Below, in pieces: positions 42,547-51,963 of a DNA stretch of 64,000 nucleotides. The DNA comes from Oceanospirillaceae bacterium (GTDB taxonomy: Bacteria > Pseudomonadota > Gammaproteobacteria > Pseudomonadales > Litoribrevibacteraceae): the NCBI GenBank assembly GCA_015665455.1, contig JADFAD010000003.1, positions 62,001 through 126,000 of the forward strand, given 5' to 3'. Each line of letters opens with the position of its first letter. The stretch's first letter is position 1. The notes under the pieces were generated by a model. That model was not told the DNA's origin. It saw nothing but the letters and a program-made list of their open reading frames with translations, and did no database searches. Both the position numbers and the translations under genes were made by a program.

Positions 42547-44814
42547 ATGTCTTTAACACAAGAACAACAAGCAGTGATTAACCACCCGGGCGGTCATGCT
42601 AAGGTCATGGCTGTAGCTGGAGCAGGAAAAACAACAACGCTTGTGTATTTTGTACGTCAATGTCTCAGCCGAGGGGTTATGCCACGAAGAATGCTGGTGC
42701 TTATGTATAACAAGGCTGCCCAGCAAGATTTTCAAAGGAAGTTAACGCAACTGCTAGGGAATGACGCTTCGCCAGTCTATTCAGACATCCCTGAAGTTCG
42801 TACGTTTCACTCCTTGGGTTTGAGGATCTACAATCAGTTAATTAAGCAAGGTCATCTACCGTCTTTTCAGTCTCAATTGCTCAGTAATGGAGAAATAGAA
42901 TCGGCAGTTTGGAAGTTACTTCAAGAGAGCGCTGATCAAGAAACGGCGAAAGATATATTAGACCAAAAAAGCAAGTGGGTAGAACCAGCAGTTAACTTCA
43001 TAGAGCTTGTTAAGTCGACCTTAAGTAGCCCCGAAGAGGTATTTGAAAGCTGCGGGTTACCAACTCAATGTCGCTTTTTCTCTGAGGTCTTTACAAAGTT
43101 TGAAGTGTGGAGAAAAGATCAACGTAGAATCAGTTTTAGCGACATGCTGTACGACCCCTGTATTTTATTTAAAAAGGAGCCAAGCATCGCTCAGAAATTT
43201 GCTGGCCATATGCAGCAAATAATAGTGGATGAATATCAAGACATTAACGAAATACAGCAGTTCTTTATTACCTCTTTAAGAGGTGATCGAGGCGATTTAA
43301 TGGTCGTAGGAGACCCTGATCAAACAATTTATGAGTTCAGGGGGTCTAGACCAGAGTTTATGACGACGGTTTTTGATAGGGACTTTGAAGGGGTTCACTT
43401 ATACAGTTTATCTAACACATTCCGTTATGGTCATCGACTCTCTTTATTGTGTAATCATTTGATATCCAAAAACCCGGATAGGGATGGAGTTCTTTGTGTC
43501 TCGCATTTGTCCACGCCTCAAACAGAATTAAGAAATATACAGTATGTTGATTATGCGAAAGAAACCGCTCAGATTATCGAACAGGAATCAAAGTCAATTC
43601 CGTTAACTCAAATAACCATCTTAAATCGTATTTGGGCCATCAGTGCGCCCATTGAGCTAGCGTTACTTGAGCACGATATTCCATATCGTCTTGATCACTC
43701 TGTTTCCGTGTTGGATCGATATGAGTTAGCGCCATTTGAGGCGTTGTTATCCATTGCTGCAGGTAATTACGCCGATTTGGATATTCAAAATAGAAATAAG
43801 CTCTTAATTACATTACTAACGAGTCCATACCCTAAAGTAAGACGGACAGTCTTGCAGGATATTGCTCGTTCTGCTGTGCATTTATCCGATCAGCCTGGCG
43901 TCGCGATCAGAAAGGCATTGCCTGAGAATCTTTCAAATAGACAAGCGGATCAACTTCTTGCTCGCTCTCGGGTTCTGGATGATGCGTTGTCAGGGCGATT
44001 TTCAGTGGATCGATTGCTTCAAAAGTATTTTGATACGACGGACATGGAAGAGGGGATTCGTGATGGCGCTTTTTCTGCTCAGCAGGTTGATGATCGTCTT
44101 GAAACCATCAAGGCATTCATTCGGTATTCAAAGAACCTGAAGCTAGGTTCAAATGAGGGGTGGGCTCACTGGCAGTCATTAAGAGAGAAACAACAATCTC
44201 AAACTACAGATGGCGTTCGTTTGACCTCGATGCATAGAGCGAAGGGTTTGGAGTGGCGGTGTGTCATCATTCCTGGGCTAAGTGAACGGTTTATGCCTTA
44301 TAGACCTGAAGGTGAGTTAACCATACCGTCTTCGGTTGAAAGTGAGCGTCGGCTTCTCTATGTAGCAATGACTCGTGCCAAAGAAACGTTATATCTGCTT
44401 ACGCCAATGACGCAATCAAAATTGAAAGTTAATGAAGGACGTATTGAAACCCCTTTTTTTACGGAGATGGGGTTTGACAGTTCTGACTTAGTCGGGACTG
44501 CAATTGAAAAAAACCAAAATGTAGATTTAAAGATCCCGCTCAAACACCTGAGTATTAGCTCAGACTATCTATCAACACTGGGTTCTAAGATAACGTTGCA
44601 AAGCATAAGAAATACGGTGCCTTCGCAAGACAAGCTTTTAGATAAAGAAAAAGGCAACACTGAGGCTAGCTTACCGTTGGTACTGCATCAGACTTATGGC
44701 TGTGGCGTGGTATTAAAAGATGAATCAAGACACTGGGTCATCAGGTTTGATGATGGTACTGAGAAGCAGTTTGATAAAAGGGTTGCTTCTCAGTATCTAG
44801 AGTTCTTGGATTAG
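42547..44814 (+). CDS. UvrD/Rep-family DNA helicase
   Basis: A 755-residue SF1A helicase. Motifs are VAGAGKTTTLVYF (Walker A), IVDEYQDINEIQQF (motif II), GDPDQTIYEFRGSRP (motif III/Q), MHRAKGLEWRCV and LLYVAMTRAKETLY. The C-terminus has a Tudor-like tail (GCGVVLKDESRHWVIRFDDG) as in PcrA/UvrD. It is separate from RecB and shows no nuclease domain. The protein opens SLTQEQQAVINHPGG, the usual UvrD N-terminus, so ATG 42547 is right although only T-rich sequence precedes it. It converges on the GNAT gene with a 6-base gap. Confidence 0.92.
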   Translation: MSLTQEQQAVINHPGGHAKVMAVAGAGKTTTLVYFVRQCLSRGVMPRRMLVLMYNKAAQQDFQRKLTQLLGNDASPVYSDIPEVRTFHSLGLRIYNQLIKQGHLPSFQSQLLSNGEIESAVWKLLQESADQETAKDILDQKSKWVEPAVNFIELVKSTLSSPEEVFESCGLPTQCRFFSEVFTKFEVWRKDQRRISFSDMLYDPCILFKKEPSIAQKFAGHMQQIIVDEYQDINEIQQFFITSLRGDRGDLMVVGDPDQTIYEFRGSRPEFMTTVFDRDFEGVHLYSLSNTFRYGHRLSLLCNHLISKNPDRDGVLCVSHLSTPQTELRNIQYVDYAKETAQIIEQESKSIPLTQITILNRIWAISAPIELALLEHDIPYRLDHSVSVLDRYELAPFEALLSIAAGNYADLDIQNRNKLLITLLTSPYPKVRRTVLQDIARSAVHLSDQPGVAIRKALPENLSNRQADQLLARSRVLDDALSGRFSVDRLLQKYFDTTDMEEGIRDGAFSAQQVDDRLETIKAFIRYSKNLKLGSNEGWAHWQSLREKQQSQTTDGVRLTSMHRAKGLEWRCVIIPGLSERFMPYRPEGELTIPSSVESERRLLYVAMTRAKETLYLLTPMTQSKLKVNEGRIETPFFTEMGFDSSDLVGTAIEKNQNVDLKIPLKHLSISSDYLSTLGSKITLQSIRNTVPSQDKLLDKEKGNTEASLPLVLHQTYGCGVVLKDESRHWVIRFDDGTEKQFDKRVASQYLEFLD

Positions 44815-44820
44815 AATGAC

Positions 44821-45825
44821 TTAGTAAGTAGTGAGTCTTAAGTCTGGAATTGAGCGGCTCTTCTGCCAGTAATCGTCAAATAAATTAATTTCTTTGGCGA
44901 TCTCTGATCTATTGCTGCTAACTTCCCCTGATATAGTTCGGTCTCGGCTTCTAATGCTCATATGGCCATCATCAGATATTAAGTACTCTCGATAATCTAT
45001 TTCATCGTCGGCAGGTACAAATCTCCGGATACTGATTGATGAAGGAAGTTTCTCATACAAAGCTCTAAGGCCATGGGCACCAGAGACTAAGCTTTTGCTG
45101 CTAATGATTAATACCTGAACCTCGGTATAGCGACTTCTTCTGCAATGCGCGCTCAATATCTCAAGGAACTTAGGATTTCCGAAGGCTTGAGGTGGAAGCA
45201 ATGGCGAGTATATCTTGATAATGCGGCTGGCGCCCGATGCTACTGTTTTTAAGGCATCTAAATAGGTTTCGAGATTGTTAAATTGTTTATCCGAACCTGA
45301 CTTCGTTTCTGCTATGGATACACCTAAGGCATTGCTATTAGACGTACTTAATGGCTCGTTAATGTTGTTTTCAGTCGTTTTCTGCTTTCGTTTTATTTGA
45401 TAAATCATTAATTGGGCTGGCAAGCCCTTATCTGTGATGGGTAATCCTTCTGCTTTAAAACCGAAGTGGACATAAAACGGAGCAATTCTTGCGTCTTCAA
45501 GGATACTGATTTGTTCTAATTCAGTGTCTTTTTTAGCGTGTTGAATGATGGCTTCAATGAGTAAGTTTTCAATGCTTTTATTTAGCCACTCAAGGGTTAC
45601 TTGAGGTTTAGATATTTTTCCATCTTCTAATAGTCGGCTACAGCCAATCGGCTGGCTATGCTGGTCATAGGCAATAAAGTGGTTAGCTTTATAATCATGA
45701 ACATCAAATGATTGAACAGCTGGTGTATGAAATTGATATGAAATAAGTGGTTTAAGCTTCTCCAAAACCGCCTGTCCTGACTGCCAGGATACAACGTCTA
45801 TGGTTATCTTGGGGGTGTTTACCAT
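44821..45825 (-). CDS. GNAT acetyltransferase fused to a PLD-like (DUF7931-type) domain
   Basis: The 334-residue protein has an N-terminal GNAT-like fold (residues 5-145; phrases NHFIAYDQHSQPIGCSRL and FYVHFGFKAEGLP) and a Ser/Asn-rich linker, then a C-terminal region (about 180-330) with an arrangement like phospholipase-D half domains, such as IKIYSPLLPPQAFGNPKFLE and EYLISDDGHMSIRSRDRT, but no HKD motif. The C-terminal part probably matches a domain of unknown function seen at this place in related bacteria. The substrate is unknown. It lies 55 bases downstream of roxA on the same strand. Confidence 0.72.
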   Translation of the reverse strand: MVNTPKITIDVVSWQSGQAVLEKLKPLISYQFHTPAVQSFDVHDYKANHFIAYDQHSQPIGCSRLLEDGKISKPQVTLEWLNKSIENLLIEAIIQHAKKDTELEQISILEDARIAPFYVHFGFKAEGLPITDKGLPAQLMIYQIKRKQKTTENNINEPLSTSNSNALGVSIAETKSGSDKQFNNLETYLDALKTVASGASRIIKIYSPLLPPQAFGNPKFLEILSAHCRRSRYTEVQVLIISSKSLVSGAHGLRALYEKLPSSISIRRFVPADDEIDYREYLISDDGHMSIRSRDRTISGEVSSNRSEIAKEINLFDDYWQKSRSIPDLRLTTY

Positions 45826-45880
45826 GCCTCTATGCCTTTATAACAGCAGAACAAGACATGGTAAGAATAAGTACTATGAC

Positions 45881-47059
45881 TTACTCAACGTAGAGCCTGT
45901 CTTGCTCGTATAAGTGCTTTATTATGTTTATATTTTCTTCTTGGGTTAAAAGAGTAATATGCTTTTCGATGTTAATGCAACGTTCTTCACACAAAAGCTC
46001 AATAAGCGTGTTGTTCTTGCCCTCGGATTCGATACGGTTCCCATTCACAAAAAGCGCAAATTGATTTGAGCCTTGCCCATCTTTTATATCGGACCTAGTG
46101 TATACAAAGCGCGATTGTTCACTACGAATTAATTCGCAGGATGAATTAAGGATAGCAGTCATTTCTTGAGTGCTTATAGAAAATGTTATTTCATCTTTAT
46201 TTTCTTCAAACTTTGGTTCGCTCATAAACCCTGCAAACCAATCCTTCATTCCATTCCTATCGTTCATGGCTTCGTGAACGAGCTCCATGAGTTGGTCAAT
46301 AGTGGTTTCGGTGATGAGCCCTGGGTTGTTCTTCGATGTTGTTTGTTTATCAGTAAAGCGCTGGTCTTGACTTAGTTTATCAGCCATAAAGCTAGAAAAG
46401 TGCTCGATTATTTCGCCATGAGACGGTGCTCTAAAACCTATAGAGTAGGTTTGGCAGGCCGTTTGAGCAACACCAAGATGTGGAGCTCTAGGTGGAATAT
46501 AAAGCAAGTCTCCAGGTTTAGTTAACCACTCTTGCGTTGCATTAAACTCGGTCAATATATGAAGAGGAGTATCTTTTCTAAACTGCGTGTTTTTATCGCA
46601 AGGTGCACCAATCTGCCAGAGGCGCTCTCCTTCGGCCTGTAATAAAAATACATCATATTGATCGTAATGAGGCCCAACACTACCACCAGGTACGGCAAAG
46701 CTCACCATAAGGTCGTCAAGGCGCCAATTAGGAATGAAATTAAAACGATCAAGTATGCTTCCTGCTTCCGGAATGATTTGATCGACAGCTTGTACTAATA
46801 ACGTCCACTTTTCCTCCGGAAGAGTGCTGAATGCATCACCATCAAAAGGTCCGGTAAGTAATTCCCAAGGACGCTGGATGCCTTCTTCTAAAATGATGCG
46901 TGATTCAATATTTTCTTCACAGGCCAAACCAGCTAGTTCATCCGGTGTTATTAGTGGCTGAAAATCAGAGAATGCTTGCGGGATATATAAAGGTTTTTTT
47001 TGCCAATATTCGTTCAGAAACTCTTCGGTCGTAATACCTGCATTTTTAAAAAGATCCAT
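45881..47059 (-). CDS. roxA: Ribosomal protein uL16 3-hydroxylase RoxA (YcfD, JmjC cupin)
   Basis: A 392-residue 2-oxoglutarate/Fe(II) oxygenase of the RoxA/YcfD family (373 in E. coli). Metal ligands lie in VGPHYDQYDVFLLQ (His-x-Asp) and in PPRAPHLG (distal His); the N-terminus has EFLNEYWQKKPLYIPQAF, a typical JmjC-cupin entry. It hydroxylates Arg81 of ribosomal protein uL16. Its place next to purB matches the E. coli neighbourhood, with phoPQ absent. The leader holds a small dyad, ATACCC-C-GGGTAT (47064-47076), that covers the putative GGGG ribosome site. Confidence 0.9.
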   Translation of the reverse strand: MDLFKNAGITTEEFLNEYWQKKPLYIPQAFSDFQPLITPDELAGLACEENIESRIILEEGIQRPWELLTGPFDGDAFSTLPEEKWTLLVQAVDQIIPEAGSILDRFNFIPNWRLDDLMVSFAVPGGSVGPHYDQYDVFLLQAEGERLWQIGAPCDKNTQFRKDTPLHILTEFNATQEWLTKPGDLLYIPPRAPHLGVAQTACQTYSIGFRAPSHGEIIEHFSSFMADKLSQDQRFTDKQTTSKNNPGLITETTIDQLMELVHEAMNDRNGMKDWFAGFMSEPKFEENKDEITFSISTQEMTAILNSSCELIRSEQSRFVYTRSDIKDGQGSNQFALFVNGNRIESEGKNNTLIELLCEERCINIEKHITLLTQEENINIIKHLYEQDRLYVE

Positions 47060-47063
47060 TTAT

Positions 47064-47076
47064 ATACCCCGGGTAT
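47064..47076 (-). promoter_or_regulatory. Dyad in the roxA leader
   Basis: ATACCC and GGGTAT with one base between lie directly upstream of the roxA ATG (47059), overlapping the only purine-rich ribosome-site candidate. It may limit translation or bind a regulator; this is weak, as the element is only 13 bases. Confidence 0.3.
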
Positions 47077-47096
47077 TTTTGATATTTTGTTTGTAC

Positions 47097-47127
47097 AAAA
47101 AATAAGGGCCTAAAAAGGCCCTTATTT
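47097..47127 (-). terminator. Rho-independent terminator of purB
   Basis: On the minus strand AATAAGGGCC and GGCCCTTATT form a 10-base stem around TTTTTA, followed by TTTT. It lies 18 bases after the purB stop codon, separating purB from roxA. Confidence 0.88.
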
Positions 47128-47144
47128 ATAGCAACATCTAAATA

Positions 47145-48554
<1,410 letters not shown>

Positions 48555-48568
48555 TTAGTTTTCTGAGA

Positions 48569-49201
48569 TTAATGATTATTAATGCTCAGTAACCGCTCAG
48601 CCGCTTGAAGGTACTTGCGGCGTGAGAAAATAAGGTGCCAGCGTCGGCCACCTACTTGATGCCACAGTATTGCAGCTCGAACACCGGCAAGTAAAATTGC
48701 TCGTATTTTTTCTGCATTATGTGGTGTTTGTAGGTAGGTCGGGTTGCCATTTACTTGAATTCGGAATTTAAGTGTACTGACTGTATCTTTGTATATTTCT
48801 GCGATCGCACTAATGACATTTTCATGAGTAATCTCAAAGTGCTCAAGTTGTTTTTCAAGCTGTTCTAGGCGCGCTGATATGACATTAAGGTTTTCCGAAT
48901 CACGGCGTAAGCGCGATTCAATGTGAAGTAATGAAATGGAATATCTTAATGCATTTGGCGTGATGCCTTGAGACTTTGGTGTCATAAACTCTTTTAGTGA
49001 AGTAAGACCTTGGCGAATATTAAACGTATTCGATCCAAACACTGCAAGCGTGTCCTCAGGGGCCGTATTTAAAAGAGACTGCAAACTGTTCTCTAAAGAA
49101 TAAGAGTTGCAATTACCTTGATTGGCTATTTGATCAACCATCTGAGCAGCTTGAAAAACGCCTGCTAAGGCAATTGTTCTGTCTTCTATCGTATGCTTCA
49201 A
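48569..49201 (-). CDS. hflD: High-frequency lysogenization protein HflD homologue
   Basis: A 210-residue all-helical protein (213 in E. coli). It opens with the family phrase TIALAGVFQAAQMVDQIAN and ends with RAAILWHQVGGRRWHLIFSR. In E. coli it binds lambda CII; its host role is unclear. It sits between mnmA and purB exactly as in E. coli, with gaps of 46 and 47 bases, in keeping with a shared operon. Confidence 0.93.
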   Translation of the reverse strand: MKHTIEDRTIALAGVFQAAQMVDQIANQGNCNSYSLENSLQSLLNTAPEDTLAVFGSNTFNIRQGLTSLKEFMTPKSQGITPNALRYSISLLHIESRLRRDSENLNVISARLEQLEKQLEHFEITHENVISAIAEIYKDTVSTLKFRIQVNGNPTYLQTPHNAEKIRAILLAGVRAAILWHQVGGRRWHLIFSRRKYLQAAERLLSINNH

Positions 49202-49247
49202 GGCTATTTCTCAACTCATTTAATTTGGTGATCGTTAATTTAAAAAA

Positions 49248-50330
49248 TCAATTATTGAAGGTGGTTTCAATAACTCCGCCGCCTAAACAGATATCCCCTT
49301 GGTAAAATACGACGGACTGTCCTGGGGTGACGGCTCTTTGTGGCTCATCAAATACGGCTGTGTATTTTCCGTTTTCATCTTTAGTAAGTAGGCAGTCTTG
49401 ATCTGACTGGCGATAACGAGTTTTGGCCTTTAGTCGAACAGGAAGGTTTTCAGGCTCAGTGTTAACCCAGTCAATTTTACTGGCATTAAGTCCATCACAG
49501 AATAAAAGGGGGTGTTGAGCACCTTGAACAACAACTAATACGTTTCTATTAAGATCCTTTTGAGCAACGTACCAAGGGTCTTCACTGTAGTTGCTTAAAC
49601 CGCCGATGCCCAAGCCCTGTCTTTGACCTAGAGTGTGATACATAAGACCATCGTGCTTACCAATGACATCGCCTTTATCTGTTTCAATGTTTCCTGGTTG
49701 AGCTGGAATGTATTGCTGTAAGAAATCTTTGAACCTACGCTCACCAATAAAGCAGATACCTGTACTGTCTTTTTTGTTGTGAGTAATCAAACCATGCTCT
49801 TCAGCGATGCGCCGGACTTCAGGTTTCTCAAGTTCACCCACAGGAAATAAGGTTTTTAAGATCTTATCGCCGCCAACGGCATGAAGAAAATAGCTTTGGT
49901 CTTTATTTGAGTCTAGCCCTTTAACTAGGGACGAGACGTTGCCAACGTCTTGCTTACGACAATAATGGCCCGTTGCGATAAAATCAGCGCCTAAGTGAAT
50001 GGCATAATCAAGAAATGCTCTGAATTTAACTTCTTTATTGCAGAGGATGTCTGGGTTGGGGGTTCGACCGGCTTTATATTCTTCTAAGAAGTGCTCGAAA
50101 ACTCGATCCCAGTACTCGGAAGCAAAGTTGGCTTTGTGAAGTTTAATGCCTAATTTATCGGCGACTGACTGAGCGTCTGATAGATCGTCCATCGCGGTAC
50201 AGTACTCTGTACCGTCGTCTTCTTCCCAGTTTTTCATGAACAAACCTTCAACATCATAACCTTGTTGTTGAAGGAGTAGTGCCGCCACTGAGGAATCTAC
50301 ACCACCTGACATGCCAACGATTACTTTCAT
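49248..50330 (-). CDS. mnmA: tRNA-specific 2-thiouridylase MnmA
   Basis: A 360-residue protein (368 in E. coli). The PP-loop is [14 protein letters not shown]; the catalytic cysteines lie in [12 protein letters not shown] and [10 protein letters not shown], with [15 protein letters not shown] further on. It makes 2-thiouridine at the wobble position of Lys, Glu and Gln tRNAs. The start follows a GGAAG site. It is 23 bases downstream of nudJ, so the two are likely co-transcribed. Confidence 0.96.
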   Translation of the reverse strand: MKVIVGMSGGVDSSVAALLLQQQGYDVEGLFMKNWEEDDGTEYCTAMDDLSDAQSVADKLGIKLHKANFASEYWDRVFEHFLEEYKAGRTPNPDILCNKEVKFRAFLDYAIHLGADFIATGHYCRKQDVGNVSSLVKGLDSNKDQSYFLHAVGGDKILKTLFPVGELEKPEVRRIAEEHGLITHNKKDSTGICFIGERRFKDFLQQYIPAQPGNIETDKGDVIGKHDGLMYHTLGQRQGLGIGGLSNYSEDPWYVAQKDLNRNVLVVVQGAQHPLLFCDGLNASKIDWVNTEPENLPVRLKAKTRYRQSDQDCLLTKDENGKYTAVFDEPQRAVTPGQSVVFYQGDICLGGGVIETTFNN

Positions 50331-50353
50331 GAATACTTCCGGAATCAGTTAAA

Positions 50354-50803
50354 TTAAATAAGTTCGTAAATTATATCTAAAGGCATGTGTTGCCTTTCTA
50401 TGTAGTCTTCAATGCATTTCAGTATTAAAGGGCTTCGCATTTTTTCAGGTTGCGATCGAATTTCTTCGAGAGTTAACCAGCAGGCTTCAATAATGCCTTT
50501 ATCCAATTCAGCAGTTGGATCGTAACTTTCAATGGAGGCTGAAAAACAATAGCGATGGTAAGTCACATTGTTAGAAGGGGCTTTATAAATATAAAACCCG
50601 ACAAAATTATCCAGAGAAACGGTGTAACCTGATTCTTCAAGAGTTTCTCTAATGGCCGCATCAAATACAGACTCGTCTGCTTCAATATGACCTGCAGGTT
50701 GGTTAAAAACCTCTTTCCCACTGGAGGCTAACTCTTTAACCAAAAGAAACTTACCGTCTTTTTCGATGATTGTTGCAACGGTACCGTGGGGTGTCCAAAC
50801 CAT
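50354..50803 (-). CDS. nudJ: Nudix hydrolase NudJ
   Basis: A 149-residue protein (153 in E. coli). The Nudix box is complete: GHIEADESVFDAAIRETLEESG (GX5EX7REUXEEXG). It opens MVWTPHGTVATIIEKDG, as NudJ does. E. coli NudJ hydrolyses nucleoside diphosphates and triphosphates and thiamine-pyrimidine pyrophosphate. It is followed by mnmA. Confidence 0.93.
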   Translation of the reverse strand: MVWTPHGTVATIIEKDGKFLLVKELASSGKEVFNQPAGHIEADESVFDAAIRETLEESGYTVSLDNFVGFYIYKAPSNNVTYHRYCFSASIESYDPTAELDKGIIEACWLTLEEIRSQPEKMRSPLILKCIEDYIERQHMPLDIIYELI

Positions 50804-50859
50804 ATTTTTGACCAGTATTGAAAAATAGGCGGCTATTCTAAGTCAAATTGGTCTCGGTG

Positions 50860-51474
50860 TTAAATTTTCTTTGGTCTTCTTTTAATATTTGGACGTTTTG
50901 ATGCGCTCCGCTTCTTCGGAGGAGAAGGCATATTTACCGTAAGCTTCTCGATTTTCCCCGGTTTAATATCACCCAAGCTCCATGGGCCAATGGATTCACG
51001 AATGAGTCGAAGTGTTGGGAAACCCACGTTTGCTGTCATTCGGCGCACCTGTCGGTTTTTGCCTTCGGTGATGGTGAGTCGAATCCAAGAGGTTGGAATA
51101 CTTTCTCTTTTTCGTACAGGCGGTGTGCGTTCCCATAAATCGTCAGGTTCGGACGTTACTTCTGCTTTTGCAGGTTTTGTGAGCCCATCTTTTAACTCAA
51201 CGCCTGCTGATAGTTTTTGCAGCGCGGATTTGGTTATTTCACCTTCCACTTGAACTAAGTAAGTCTTAGGCATTTTTTTCTTGGGGTCTGCTATTTGGTT
51301 CTGCAGTTGCCCGTTGTTCGTTAGAAGCAACAACCCTTCAGAATCGTAGTCGAGGCGCCCTGCAGCATAAAAGCCTTTGTCAGAAATGAATTTACTTAAG
51401 TTGTCACGGCCTTCGCTGTCAGTGAATTGAGAAAGCACATTAAAAGGTTTGTTTAACAGTATTAAATTATTCAT
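50860..51474 (-). CDS. rluE: 23S rRNA pseudouridine(2457) synthase RluE
   Basis: A 204-residue RluE-type pseudouridine synthase (217 in E. coli). It opens NLILLNKPFNVLSQFTDSEG and has the catalytic motif AGRLDYDSEGLLLLTNNG (Asp of GRLD). The basic C-terminal 20 residues (Ser/Lys/Arg) are a likely rRNA-binding tail. It is 56 bases before nudJ; the order rluE-nudJ-mnmA-hflD-purB is that of E. coli. Confidence 0.93.
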   Translation of the reverse strand: MNNLILLNKPFNVLSQFTDSEGRDNLSKFISDKGFYAAGRLDYDSEGLLLLTNNGQLQNQIADPKKKMPKTYLVQVEGEITKSALQKLSAGVELKDGLTKPAKAEVTSEPDDLWERTPPVRKRESIPTSWIRLTITEGKNRQVRRMTANVGFPTLRLIRESIGPWSLGDIKPGKIEKLTVNMPSPPKKRSASKRPNIKRRPKKI

Positions 51475-51562
51475 GAACGTTTATGGCTACACTTATATAC
51501 ATCTACTGATGATGGTATTTTCTTACAAACAGGAATTTATGTAAAACAATAGGTGGTGTTTC

Positions 51563-51907
51563 ATGACAGAACTGAATACTAAAGCGTTTTGTGATGAGTC
51601 TAAAAAGGTATTTACTCATCCTAATGGTTTTTTAGTAATGAATGCGAAAAACCTCATTGAGTTGAACGGCATTCCATGCGAAATACGTAATGAGTTTGCT
51701 TCTGGTGCTACAGGTGAGCTTTCCTTTGTTGATGCTTGGCCTGAACTTTGGGTTCAGGATTGGTATGAGGCTAGGGCGCTTAATGTTATTGATTCGCTGG
51801 AAATGGATATCACTTCTGGTGCGTGGAGTTGCTGTAGGTGTAGAGAAGAAAATGAAGCGTCGTTTGATTGTTGCTGGAAGTGTTTGCAGGATAGGGCTGA
51901 TGATTAA
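51563..51907 (+). CDS. DUF2007 protein with a C-terminal RanBP2-type zinc finger
   Basis: The 114-residue protein has a DUF2007 (ferredoxin-like, putative signal-transducing) domain in residues 20-80 (phrases VMNAKNLIELNGIPCEIRN and ELSFVDAWPELWV) and a zinc finger in residues 88-107. The finger fits the RanBP2 pattern W-x-C-x2-C-x3-N-x6-C-x2-C: Trp88, Cys90, Cys93, Asn97, Cys104, Cys107. DUF2007 proteins are common, whereas the zinc finger fused to it is less usual. Function unknown. A bidirectional terminator follows, shared with the convergent ETF-QO gene. Confidence 0.75.
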   Translation: MTELNTKAFCDESKKVFTHPNGFLVMNAKNLIELNGIPCEIRNEFASGATGELSFVDAWPELWVQDWYEARALNVIDSLEMDITSGAWSCCRCREENEASFDCCWKCLQDRADD

Positions 51908-51911
51908 GCAT

Positions 51912-51938
51912 AAAAAAACCGGCCTAAGCCGGTTTTTT
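51912..51938. terminator. Bidirectional terminator after the DUF2007 gene and ETF-QO
   Basis: AAAAAACCGGC and GCCGGTTTTTT form an 11-base perfect stem around a CTAA loop. Each strand ends in six or more T residues, so it serves both the plus-strand DUF2007 gene and the minus-strand ETF-QO. Confidence 0.95.
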
Positions 51939-51963
51939 AAATCCAAAACTTAATTTCAAAAAA

